Assembly: GCA_028874215.1 (NCBI GenBank)
Contig: JAPPLF010000093.1
Span: 44,370-108,369 of the forward strand
Direction of reading: 5' to 3'
Source of the DNA: Acidobacteriota bacterium
GTDB taxonomy: Bacteria > Acidobacteriota > UBA6911 > RPQK01 > JAJDTT01
DNA length: 64,000 nt
Shown: positions 44,361-53,851 of the stretch, piece by piece
Layout of the letters: every line of letters begins with the position of its first letter
Numbering within the stretch: the stretch's first letter is position 1
Translations under genes and position numbers: made by a program
The notes under the pieces: generated by a model
What the model was told of the DNA's origin: nothing
Seen by the model: the letters and a program-made list of their open reading frames with translations, nothing else
Database searches by the model: none

Positions 44361-46241
44361 TTGAAACGAATCTCAGGCGCTGCAATTCCACTCCTCATCG
44401 TCGCCCTGTTCCTGACCCCTGCCTCCCGGGCATCCGAATCCACCGGGGAGCAACTGCTTTCGGTGGCGGCGGGTGGAACGCTTCAGGTCCACAACGATTT
44501 CGGGCGAACGTTCATCCGGGGTTGGGACGGCGACCGGGTCAAGCTCCGGTTTCGGAAGCTGGCTTCCGATCCGAATCGTCTGGACAAGATCGCCCTCGTG
44601 ACCCGGGAAGGCCCCAAGCAGACGCAGATCTCGGTTCGATTCGACGATCACGTGTCCGAATCCGCCTACCTGGAGATTCATGCTCCACGCTCGCTCGGCA
44701 TCCTGGTGTGGGGAACCCATAGTGCCATCGAACTCCACGGGTTGGAAGGTCCGGTGCAGGCCTGGACTCTCTCCGGACTGTTGACCTCGGAGGACGTGAC
44801 CTCTTCCGTATCTCTTCGCACCCAGAGCGGCGACATCCTCTTTCGGACTGGAACCCAACCCCGCGGCGACATCCGTCTGGAGTCTTTCGGGGGAAAAATC
44901 ACCTGCCAACTGAGCCCGGATCTGGACCTCCGTGGATGGATCCGAGCCGGCGGCACCCTCTCCTGGAACGGGGAACTTGAATTGCAGAATGGGTCCCTGC
45001 AGAGGAACCTCGGGGTCGGGGGGCCTCTGCTCTACGCCAGCAGCCTCAGTGGCAACGTGCTCTGCAAGATCTTCCGGCCCGACGGCTTTCGAAAACCGCC
45101 GAAGAGAGTCGACCAAGTGCCGGTCGAACCGTTGCTTCCCCCGGCTGGAGTCCAAGGCATTTCCCATGTGCCGGAGGAGAATCAGGAACGAGAGGTTCCG
45201 CGGCCGGTTGCGGAGAATCCTCATCCCGACGAACCGGACGAGCCTGCGGAACCCGGCGATCCGGTGCGCACTCAAGTAAAGGCTCCGGGTCCCGGATACT
45301 CTCTCAAGGTCCTGGTGAACTGGGTCTACCTGAACGTCTCGGTTCGGGACCCGCGCAACAACCGGAGCGTCTCAAACCTGACGCGGGACGACTTCCTGGT
45401 CTACGAAGACGACGTGCTCCAGACCGTCGAGAAGTTCGAACCCACCGAGGCGCCCTTCCGGGTGCTCCTGCTGTTGGACGTGAGCGGAAGCACGCGGCCC
45501 CATCTGGACATGCTCCAGCGGGCTTCGGCCGACTTCTCCCGTGAAATCAGGAACAACGACCAGATCGCGATCGCCACCTTCAATTCCCGCAGTTGGCTGA
45601 TCCTTCCCTTCACCAGCGATCGCGAGAAGGTGCGCACCGCTATTGACGGGATCTACTCCGGCGGCGGGACGGCGCTCTACGACGCCCTCATGGACTCATT
45701 GACCGAGTACTCGGACGGAAGCCACGCGCGCCAAGCCATCGTGGTCTTTACGGACGGCATCGACAACCAGCTCACCGGAAACCACGCCGAGGGTTCCAGC
45801 ACCACTTTCGGACAACTGTTCGGAGAGATCCGGGAGTCGGATTCCTTGATCTATCCCATCTTCCTGGATCACCGGAACAACGTCGGGCCGAGGCCGCGCG
45901 GGATGTTGGGAGGCCTTCTTCAGAAGATTCCACAGCGCAGGCGTCCGACCATCTCCATCAAGCAAGAGGACCGGAACGTCTACCTCCAGGCGCGCCGGCA
46001 ACTTGCCAGCATCGCCGACCAGACGGGCGCCCGGTTTTACTCGCCACGGCGGATCCAGGAGATGGAGACGATCTTCTCGGAGATCGCGGACGATCTCCGG
46101 GTTCGCTATCTGCTGGCCTACAACGTTCCCCAGCCGCAGCGGGACCGGTCGTGGCGCTCCATCCGGGTCGAGATCCGGGATCGTCCGGACCTGGTGACGC
46201 GCACGCGGCAGGGATACTACTCCAGTTCGGATTCGGACTGA
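44361..46241 (+). CDS. DUF4097-like adhesin domain fused to a VWFA-related domain (copy 4)
   Basis: The 626-residue protein starts at TTG 44361 with a signal peptide (MKRISGAAIPLLIVALFLTPASRA). Residues about 30-230 form a repetitive beta-structure (TLQVHNDFGRTFIRGWDGD, LRTQSGDILFRTG, LESFGGKITCQL) like the DUF4097 putative-adhesin solenoid. A Pro/Glu-rich linker (about 245-300) leads to the VWFA-related part: VNWVYLNVSVRDPRNNRSV, intact metal site LLDVSGSTRPHLD, GGGTALYDALMDSL and FTDGIDNQL. It ends with DDLRVRYLLAYNVPQPQRDRSW and RTRQGYYSS. A surface or periplasmic binding role is likely; ligand unknown. Confidence 0.85.
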   Translation: MKRISGAAIPLLIVALFLTPASRASESTGEQLLSVAAGGTLQVHNDFGRTFIRGWDGDRVKLRFRKLASDPNRLDKIALVTREGPKQTQISVRFDDHVSESAYLEIHAPRSLGILVWGTHSAIELHGLEGPVQAWTLSGLLTSEDVTSSVSLRTQSGDILFRTGTQPRGDIRLESFGGKITCQLSPDLDLRGWIRAGGTLSWNGELELQNGSLQRNLGVGGPLLYASSLSGNVLCKIFRPDGFRKPPKRVDQVPVEPLLPPAGVQGISHVPEENQEREVPRPVAENPHPDEPDEPAEPGDPVRTQVKAPGPGYSLKVLVNWVYLNVSVRDPRNNRSVSNLTRDDFLVYEDDVLQTVEKFEPTEAPFRVLLLLDVSGSTRPHLDMLQRASADFSREIRNNDQIAIATFNSRSWLILPFTSDREKVRTAIDGIYSGGGTALYDALMDSLTEYSDGSHARQAIVVFTDGIDNQLTGNHAEGSSTTFGQLFGEIRESDSLIYPIFLDHRNNVGPRPRGMLGGLLQKIPQRRRPTISIKQEDRNVYLQARRQLASIADQTGARFYSPRRIQEMETIFSEIADDLRVRYLLAYNVPQPQRDRSWRSIRVEIRDRPDLVTRTRQGYYSSSDSD

Positions 46242-46564
46242 CCTCGGCGGTGACGATTCCGCATCGTTCCGCTACGCAGCCGCCATTTCGCCCATTCTTC
46301 GCGTGATTGCGGCCTCCGGTTCTTTCGTACAGGCGATCTCCAATTGGATTCCGGTGGAACCCGGTCGTTCAAACGAAAGACGGCACCCTCGAGGGGTGCC
46401 GCTGCGAATTGCGGATTGGACGCGCCGGGATGGGTGGGTGAGGGATTTGGGGACGATCGCGGTGGAATCGTCACCGGATCAATAGCCAACAGACAGGAAC
46501 GGAGGCTTTCCAGCCTCCGATTCGGGGGGGACAGGAGAGTCCCCCCTCCAACGGCGCGACGGGA
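46242..46564. repeat. 323-bp gap with a terminator-like hairpin and two TTTCC-type hairpins (cluster 6)
   Basis: CGGCACCC (46381-46388) pairs with GGGTGCCG (46394-46401), a strong 8-bp stem 140 bp after the VWFA stop. CGGAGGCT (46500-46507), loop TTCC, AGCCTCCG (46512-46519) and GGGGGGAC (46525-46532), loop AGGAGA, GTCCCCCC (46539-46546) belong to the dispersed hairpin family. I see no gene in the gap. Confidence 0.7.
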
Positions 46565-47482
46565 TCAGGCGGCCGGGACCGTGAGGTAGCCGGCGACCTG
46601 ATTCCGAACGATACGGGTGATGACCACTTCGTAGGGCTTGTCGACCCCGTCCACGAAGAAATAGACCGGCTCGTTGGCGTACTGGCGCTTCTTTTGGATC
46701 CGCTTGCGGCCCACGTAGATGTCCAGATCGAACCGCTGTTTCTTGGCGTTGGCGTCCCGCAGATTCAGATGAACGTCGAGAACCTTGATGAATCCTCCCT
46801 TTTCCTGCAGCTCGAATTCGATCTTTTCCCGCTCCAGAGACCGGGAGAGCTCAGCCAGGCGGTCGCTGGTGGAGTCCAGATCGCGGTCCAGCCGGTCGAG
46901 TCTCCGCTTTGAATTGGCCAAGCCGGCCCGGTTGACGCCGGCGATCTCCGTCAGATTGGTCAGACCGGCCGAGACCTGGTCCACCTGCTTACGGACGCCC
47001 TCGTTCGCTTTCCGGAGCCCCTCGGTTTCACCTTGGAGCTTCGTCATGTCCTCCTGGTCCGCCTTGTTCGTCGCCAACGACTTCAGACCCTGAGTCTGCT
47101 GATCCTGCTCCGACTTCAGGCCCTGGAACAGATCCCGATACTGGCTCAGCTCCTTGTCCTGGGATTGGATGCGGTTCCCGCGCCGGGTCGCCCCTTCCTC
47201 CAGCGTCCTGATCTTTTCGCCGGAACTCTCCAGGATTCGCTTCATCTGATCCAACCGCGACTCGCTGTCCGTCAGGTCCTGGTTGAGACGCTGGATCTCC
47301 TGGTGCGTGTCCCAGAAGAGGTATCCCCCCAGACCCAGGCCAATGCCGACCATCGTCCAGATCACCGCTCCGGCGAGGCGAGCTGCCCGGTGTGGGGCCG
47401 GAACCGGCTCCCGGTCAGGGTCTCCGCCCACCGCCGCCAGCAACGGATCCGCAAACTGTTTCCTGTCATCCGATCTATCCAT
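46565..47482 (-). CDS. Membrane-anchored coiled-coil protein of unknown function
   Basis: ATG 47482 gives a polar N-terminus of about 38 residues, then one transmembrane helix (AVIWTMVGIGLGLGGYLFW). A long heptad-rich coiled coil follows (roughly residues 60-235, with many Lys/Glu/Gln and motifs such as LDRLDRDLDSTSDRLAELSRSLE). The C-terminal 75 residues form a compact beta-rich domain (VHLNLRDANAKKQRFDLDIYVG). The shape suggests a periplasmic spacer or scaffold. No family recognised. An upstream ATG at 47524 would add 14 residues. Confidence 0.72.
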   Translation of the reverse strand: MDRSDDRKQFADPLLAAVGGDPDREPVPAPHRAARLAGAVIWTMVGIGLGLGGYLFWDTHQEIQRLNQDLTDSESRLDQMKRILESSGEKIRTLEEGATRRGNRIQSQDKELSQYRDLFQGLKSEQDQQTQGLKSLATNKADQEDMTKLQGETEGLRKANEGVRKQVDQVSAGLTNLTEIAGVNRAGLANSKRRLDRLDRDLDSTSDRLAELSRSLEREKIEFELQEKGGFIKVLDVHLNLRDANAKKQRFDLDIYVGRKRIQKKRQYANEPVYFFVDGVDKPYEVVITRIVRNQVAGYLTVPAA

Positions 47483-47680
47483 TTCGATCCTCCCTGCGAA
47501 CTGTTTCAGACCTCGCCAGATCAACCTCGATCTGCCTGTTTGGATAGACGATGGAGAGTTCCGGAAGGTTCAGACGCGGCGACGGCGCCGTATTCGCCGG
47601 GTTATTGCGCGACCGCGAGAAGCCGTCGGGGCCGGATGGCGCGTCGACTCGCATGCCGGAATGACACCGACTTGTATAGA

Positions 47681-48108
47681 ATGAAAGACCTGATGTCGCG
47701 TGCCGCGGGAGTGATGATTCTCATGGGATTGGCCCTGCCCGCCTTCATCTTCTACAACATCTTTTTCTCCGGACCGTCCACTCCCGGATTGGCCGAGGCG
47801 GTGGAGATCACCGAGCAGTTCAACCACCTGGCCGGTGGGGATTTCCGGGTCCTCAGCGTCCATGAGGCCGGTCCCACCGTCCGAGCCAGGATCGTCCTGG
47901 AGCCGCCTGCCACCGATGACGGCGACATGCACCTGAGGGGCTTGAATGCCCAGTACGACTTCCAGTCGGTATTGGGGCGCGACCAGGATCTGGGGGTCGT
48001 GGTGGGTGAAACTGACGACGCCGGAGCTTTCAGGTCCCTGGGCGTGATCTTCTTTTCCGCGGCGACGCAGCAGTCCCGCTTTCGCCGTGTCTCCGCCGGG
48101 TCCTCCGA

Positions 48109-48112
<4 letters not shown>
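47681..48112 (+). CDS. Small single-pass membrane protein at the head of the gcv operon
   Basis: The 143-residue protein has one N-terminal transmembrane helix or signal anchor (AAGVMILMGLALPAFIFYNIFF) and a soluble domain of about 105 residues without cysteine. It overlaps gcvT by four bases (ATGA), so it is translationally coupled to the glycine-cleavage genes. A TATAGA box (47675-47680) touches ATG 47681, which makes ATG 47693 (MSRAAGV) an alternative start with a very short leader. Function is unknown. Confidence 0.65.
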
Positions 48113-49191
<1,079 letters not shown>

Positions 49192-49291
49192 TCGGTGTTG
49201 AATCATCGAGCCCGGTTGGGTAAATAGTGGACGCCCCCCAACGGGGTGGGTGCCCGGCGGTTCGGGCCCCCAAAACCGGAAGGAAGAGAAT

Positions 49292-49687
49292 ATGACGATC
49301 CCGGAAGGGCTTCGATACACCAGGGAACATGAATGGATCCGTGTCCTTGAGGAGGGCCGGGGCCGCGTGGGAATCACCCATCACGCCCAGGATGAACTCG
49401 GCGACGTGGTTTTCGTCGAACTCCCCCGGACGGGCGACGAATTGGGCGGTGATGACGTCTTCGGCACCGTGGAATCGGTCAAGGCCGTCTCCGACCTCTA
49501 CAGCCCGGTTTCGGGGACAGTCACCGAGGTCAATGAATCCCTGGAAGATCAGCCGGAGCTGGTCAACGACGACCCCTACGGCGAGGGCTGGATGATCCAG
49601 GTGGAACTGGGCGACCCCGCCGAGCTGGACGGGCTCATGTCCGCCCAGGAGTACGCCGCGTTCCTGGCCGAGGAATCCGGGCACTGA
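49292..49687 (+). CDS. gcvH: Glycine cleavage system H protein
   Basis: This small lipoyl carrier shuttles the aminomethyl group between P, T and L proteins. ATG 49292 is preceded by GGAAGGAAGAG and gives MTIPEGLRYTREHEWIRV. The lipoyl lysine is in VESVKAVSDLYSPVSG. 131 residues. A 100-bp gap separates it from gcvT; I see no riboswitch in it. Confidence 0.96.
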   Translation: MTIPEGLRYTREHEWIRVLEEGRGRVGITHHAQDELGDVVFVELPRTGDELGGDDVFGTVESVKAVSDLYSPVSGTVTEVNESLEDQPELVNDDPYGEGWMIQVELGDPAELDGLMSAQEYAAFLAEESGH

Positions 49688-49699
49688 TCCGCTTGACCC

Positions 49700-51037
49700 A
49701 TGCGCTACATTTCCCTGACCCCGCAAGAAAGGCAACACATGCTCCAGGCCATCGGCGTGGAGAAGACGGAGGACCTGTTCGAGTCCATCCCGGTGGGAGT
49801 CCGCCTGGGCCGGCCGCTGGATCTGCCGGAGCCGCTTTCCGAATCGTCGCTTCTGGCCGACTTCAAGTCCATGGCCCGCAGGAACGCCTGCGCCGAGGAT
49901 TTCGGCTACTTTCTGGGCGCCGGCGCGTACCACCACTTCATTCCCTCCGTCATCGACACCCTGGTTTCGCGCTCCGAATACTTCACCGCCTATACGCCCT
50001 ACCAGCCGGAAGTCAGTCAGGGAACTCTCCAGGCCATCTTCGAATACCAGACCCTCATCGCTCAGCTCACCGGGATGGAAGTGGCCAACGCCAGCCTCTA
50101 CGACGGGGCCAGCGCCTTGGCCGAAGCGGTCATGATGGCCTCCCGGGTGACCCGCCGGACACGAATCCTGGTCCCGGAGGCGCTCCATCCGAACTACCGG
50201 AAGGTTCTCGGCACCTATACGGGGAACCACCTTTCCGTAACCACCGTCCCCGCCAATTCCGCCGGCTCCATGGATCCGGAGACCGTGGACGCCCTCCTGG
50301 ACGACCGGACGGCGGCGGTCGTGGTCCAGTCCCCCAACTTCTTCGGCGTCGTGGAGGAGATGGAGGAATTGGGCCGGCTGGCTCACCGGCGCCGCGCTCT
50401 GCTAGTGGCCGTCACCACCGAGGCGCTCTCCCTGGGGGTGTTGAAACCGCCCGGTGAGATGGGCGCCGACATCGTGGCCGGAGAGGGGCAGAGCCTGGGA
50501 CTCCCTCTGAGCTTCGGGGGACCGTACCTGGGGCTGTTCGCCACCCGCGACCGCTACAAGCGGCAGATGCCGGGCCGCCTCGTGGGCCAGACCGTGGACC
50601 GGAAAGACCGGCGCGGTTTCGTCCTGACCCTCTCCACCCGGGAGCAGCACATCCGCCGCGAGAAGGCCACCTCCAACATCTGCACCAACCAGGGCCTCTG
50701 CGCCCTGGCGGTGTCCATCTTCCTGTCCACTCTGGGCAAGAACGGCATACGAGAGCTGGCCGAGCAGAACCTGAAGAAGGCCCACTACCTCAGGCGAAGA
50801 TTGGCCGGCCGCCTGGTCTTCTCGGGGCCCGTATTCAACGAAATGGTGCTGCGGGTGGACGACCCCGAGAGTCTCAACCAGGAGCTCTACCGGGAAGGGA
50901 TCATCGGGGGCCTGCCCCTGGGAACCTGGTTTCCGTCGCGCCGGGACCAGATGCTGGTCTGCGTCACCGACCAGAACACCCGGCGCCAGATCGACCGCTT
51001 CATCCGCGTTCTCCAGCAAAGCCGCGTGACCGTATGA
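49700..51037 (+). CDS. gcvPA: Glycine dehydrogenase (decarboxylating) subunit 1
   Basis: It is the first half of the split P protein, which decarboxylates glycine on PLP. FLGAGAYHHFIPSVIDTLVSRSEYFTAYTPYQPEVSQGTLQ is the hallmark block (around residues 73-113), followed by YDGASALAEAVMMA and LSTREQHIRREKATSNICTNQ. 445 residues is normal. It starts 12 bases after gcvH and overlaps gcvPB by four bases. Confidence 0.96.
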   Translation: MRYISLTPQERQHMLQAIGVEKTEDLFESIPVGVRLGRPLDLPEPLSESSLLADFKSMARRNACAEDFGYFLGAGAYHHFIPSVIDTLVSRSEYFTAYTPYQPEVSQGTLQAIFEYQTLIAQLTGMEVANASLYDGASALAEAVMMASRVTRRTRILVPEALHPNYRKVLGTYTGNHLSVTTVPANSAGSMDPETVDALLDDRTAAVVVQSPNFFGVVEEMEELGRLAHRRRALLVAVTTEALSLGVLKPPGEMGADIVAGEGQSLGLPLSFGGPYLGLFATRDRYKRQMPGRLVGQTVDRKDRRGFVLTLSTREQHIRREKATSNICTNQGLCALAVSIFLSTLGKNGIRELAEQNLKKAHYLRRRLAGRLVFSGPVFNEMVLRVDDPESLNQELYREGIIGGLPLGTWFPSRRDQMLVCVTDQNTRRQIDRFIRVLQQSRVTV

Positions 51038-52518
51038 ATCGAACCAGTTCCGTCTACAACCTCAACGAGCCGCTCATCTTCGAGCAGTCCTCGCCGGGGA
51101 AGGCCGCCTACAGTCTTCCTCCCCTCGACGTGGAGGACACACCCATCGAAGAGATCCTGGATCCGGGACTGACCCGGCAGGAGGTCGGGGGATTCCCGGA
51201 AGTGAGCGAGGTGGAGATCATCCGGCACTACACCCGGATGTCGACCTGGAACTACCACATCGACCTGGGAATGTATCCGCTGGGTTCCTGCACCATGAAG
51301 TACAACCCCCGGCTCAACGAGCGGACCGCCCGCATGCCGCGGATCGCCCTGGTGCACCCCATGCAGGAGGCCGCTCTGTCGCAGGGGAACCTGGAGCTCA
51401 TCCACCGTCTCCAGGAGTGCCTGCAGGAACTCACGGGCCTGGACGCCGTCACGCTCCAGCCGGCGGCCGGGTCTCAAGGAGAAATGGTGGGGATCCTGAT
51501 GGTGCGCGCCCACCATGAGGCGCAACAACGGCAACGGCGCTACGTCCTGATCCCCGACTCGGCACACGGCACCAACCCGGCCAGCGCTGCCATCGCCGGG
51601 TACCAGGTGGTCTCGATTCCCTCCGATTCCGCCGGCAGGATCGACATCCGGATCCTGCGCGAGCGCATGAACGAAGACGTGGCCTGCCTGATGTTGACCA
51701 ATCCCAACACGCTGGGGATCTTCGAGAGCCGGATCGAGGAGATCAGCCGGATCGTGCACGATCAGGGCGGACTCATCTACATGGACGGGGCCAATTTCAA
51801 CGCCCTCATGGGCTATGCGCGCCCGGGCGACATGGGAATCGACGTGCTCCACCTGAATCTGCACAAGACCTTCTCGACTCCCCACGGCGGGGGAGGTCCC
51901 GGCTGTGGAGCCGTCGCCTGCCGAGGCTTGCTCGCCCCCTATCTGCCGTTACCCGTGATCGAACGGGACGGCAGCGGTTACCGGGCCGACTCGGATCGTC
52001 CCCATTCCATCGGTCCGGTCCACGCCTTCCACGGCAACTTCGGCATGATGGTGCGGGCTCTGACCTACATCCTCACCTGCGGCGGGAGCGGACTGAAGCA
52101 GCTCACCGAGACCGCCGTGCTCAACGCCAATTACATCCGCGCCCGGCTTCAGGAATACTTCCACCTTCCCTACCCGACTCCGTCCATGCACGAGGCGGTC
52201 TTCTCGGACAAGACCCTGGAGCCCTACGGAGTCAAGACGCTGGACGTGGCCAAGCAGCTCATCGACGAGGGCTTCCATCCGCCGACGATCTACTTTCCCC
52301 TGATCGTCCGGGGTGCCATGATGATCGAACCCACCGAAAGCGAGAACAAGGCGGAGCTGGACGCTTTCGTGGACGCCATGGTGCGGATCTACCATCGAGC
52401 CCGGGAGGATGCGGACGCCGCCCATGAAGCGCCCCGCCTGGCCAAACGGACCCGGCTGGACGAGACCCGGGCCGCCCGCCGTCCGGTGCTGAGGTGGAGT
52501 CCCGGGGAGGAAGGGTAA
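51034..52518 (+). CDS. gcvPB: Glycine dehydrogenase (decarboxylating) subunit 2
   Basis: It is the second half of the P protein and carries the PLP lysine in HLNLHKTFSTPHGGGGPG. Other marks are GMYPLGSCTMKYNPR, LQPAAGSQGEMVGILM and HGTNPASAAIAGYQVV. At 494 residues it is complete. The split P protein is the arrangement found in many bacteria outside the Proteobacteria. It ends 28 bases before a VWFA gene on the same strand. Confidence 0.96.
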   Translation: MNRTSSVYNLNEPLIFEQSSPGKAAYSLPPLDVEDTPIEEILDPGLTRQEVGGFPEVSEVEIIRHYTRMSTWNYHIDLGMYPLGSCTMKYNPRLNERTARMPRIALVHPMQEAALSQGNLELIHRLQECLQELTGLDAVTLQPAAGSQGEMVGILMVRAHHEAQQRQRRYVLIPDSAHGTNPASAAIAGYQVVSIPSDSAGRIDIRILRERMNEDVACLMLTNPNTLGIFESRIEEISRIVHDQGGLIYMDGANFNALMGYARPGDMGIDVLHLNLHKTFSTPHGGGGPGCGAVACRGLLAPYLPLPVIERDGSGYRADSDRPHSIGPVHAFHGNFGMMVRALTYILTCGGSGLKQLTETAVLNANYIRARLQEYFHLPYPTPSMHEAVFSDKTLEPYGVKTLDVAKQLIDEGFHPPTIYFPLIVRGAMMIEPTESENKAELDAFVDAMVRIYHRAREDADAAHEAPRLAKRTRLDETRAARRPVLRWSPGEEG

Positions 52519-52546
52519 CCAGGAGGACCGAGACGCGGAGGGCCCG

Positions 52547-53545
52547 GTGGTGAGTCGTCGGAGTCGAGCTGTTGTGCTCAGCGCCTGCTGGCTGCTGGCG
52601 GTCCAGTTTCTCCAGGCCCAACCCTCCTCGGATCCCGTTCCCCCCTCCTTTCGAGTCCGGGCCAACTTCATCCGGGTCCCGGTCACCGTCTTCGGGCCGA
52701 CGGGGAAACTCCTGACCCATCTGGAACGGGAACACTTCTCCCTGCTGGATGAGAACAGCCCCCGGGCCATCGAGAACTTCGTGCTGGACCAGGACCGCAT
52801 CCACGTCGCTCTCCTGCTGGACGTGAGCGGCAGCATCCGCAACGAGTTGAAGCAGATCGCACAGGCGGCCCTGGACTTCGCCCGTTCCTTTCAGCGAACC
52901 GACCGGTTCTCCGTCATCACCTTTTCCGACCGCGTCCAGGTGCTCCAGGACTGGACTTCGAGCCTGAGGGCGGTCCGCCGGGCCCTCAGGAAGCTGGAAC
53001 CGGGCTATCGGACCGCCATGTACGACGCGCTGTGGACCACCACCAACAGGCAACTCTCCCGGGTCGCCGGGAAGAAGGCCATCATCCTGCTCACCGACGG
53101 GTTGGACAACGAGAGCGGTCAAAGCTACGACCAGATCGTCCGTCGCCTGATCGCTTCCAACGTCGCCCTCTACATCATCAGCAGGACCCGCCTGATCCAG
53201 GACGAAGTAGGCCGCAGCAATCGCGTGGAATTCCTGAACCGGGTGATGTCCGAGTTGGTGAATCCGGAAGAGGACTTCGTGGACGCCTACTTCGAGCAGA
53301 AGGAGCAGGCCATGCTCCACCTGGCCGAAGCCACCGGCGGGAGGGCCCTCTTTCCCGAGAGGCTGGAGGAGCTTACGGACAGGTATCTGGAACTGGCCCG
53401 GGAGCTCAAGAGCCAGTACGTCCTCACCTTCCGTCCTCCGCCCAGTTCGGAACAGGCCTTTCGAAGCATCCGGGTCCAATGCAGCGAACCCACCGGCAAG
53501 ATCCTCCACCGCCGCCAGTACTATTGGCCGAGTCCCCGGTTCTGA
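52547..53545 (+). CDS. Secreted VWFA-related acidobacterial protein (copy 5)
   Basis: The 332-residue protein starts at GTG 52547 with a signal peptide (SRRSRAVVLSACWLLAVQFLQAQ). It keeps the strand block FRVRANFIRVPVTVFGPTGKLL, an intact metal site (LLLDVSGSIRNEL), YRTAMYDALWTTTNRQL and LTDGLDNESG. The end block is ELKSQYVLTFRPPPSSEQAF. It differs from the other copies by a longer insert (ISRTRLIQDEVGRSNRVEF) and a C-terminus lacking the GY-ending. Its closeness to gcvPB suggests read-through from the gcv operon. Confidence 0.85.
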   Translation: MVSRRSRAVVLSACWLLAVQFLQAQPSSDPVPPSFRVRANFIRVPVTVFGPTGKLLTHLEREHFSLLDENSPRAIENFVLDQDRIHVALLLDVSGSIRNELKQIAQAALDFARSFQRTDRFSVITFSDRVQVLQDWTSSLRAVRRALRKLEPGYRTAMYDALWTTTNRQLSRVAGKKAIILLTDGLDNESGQSYDQIVRRLIASNVALYIISRTRLIQDEVGRSNRVEFLNRVMSELVNPEEDFVDAYFEQKEQAMLHLAEATGGRALFPERLEELTDRYLELARELKSQYVLTFRPPPSSEQAFRSIRVQCSEPTGKILHRRQYYWPSPRF

Positions 53546-53551
53546 GGGGAG

Positions 53552-53598
53552 CGGCGACATTCCTGTCGCCGAATTGGACGGGCGACTTTTAGTCGCCC
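53552..53598. repeat. Two hairpins of the TTTCCT-loop family (cluster 7)
   Basis: Unit a: CGGCGAC (53552-53558), loop ATTCCT, GTCGCCG (53565-53571). Unit b: GGGCGACT (53580-53587), loop TTT, AGTCGCCC (53591-53598). The cluster begins 6 bases after the VWFA stop codon and is followed at once by an octamer tandem repeat. Confidence 0.78.
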
Positions 53599-53600
53599 CG

Positions 53601-53646
53601 TAGCCGTGTAGCCGTGTAGCCGTGTAGCCGTGTAGCCGTGTAGCCG
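53601..53646. repeat. Octamer tandem repeat (TAGCCGTG, about 5.75 copies)
   Basis: Five full TAGCCGTG units run from 53601 to 53640, followed by TAGCCG. The unit is short and perfect, so copy number is likely to vary by slippage. It ends about 200 bp before the first ATG of comEC and shares no sequence with the neighbouring hairpins. Confidence 0.9.
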
Positions 53647-53851
53647 GAGGAACAATAATGTCGCCTCCCCGTCGCAGTTTTCCCGCATTCCGTCGTTAAA
53701 GAGTCTACTGGATGTTCCACTGTCAAAACTGGGCCGTTTCTGCCTGTTCAACCCCTGTCTCGTCGTTGCCCTCCTGCTGGGTGCGGGCCGCCTCCTGACC
53801 GAGGAGCAGCAGCGTCCCCGACTCGCCTTTGACCGGACACAGACCGTCGAG

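Noticed and set aside
47525-47680. Glycine riboswitch ahead of the gcv operon
   Set aside because: The stretch contains GGAGAG-like bases but I could not place the conserved glycine aptamer core or its tandem arrangement.
49192-49291. Regulatory RNA between gcvT and gcvH
   Set aside because: Only a short CCCCAACGGGG-type palindrome is visible; no known RNA fold recognised.
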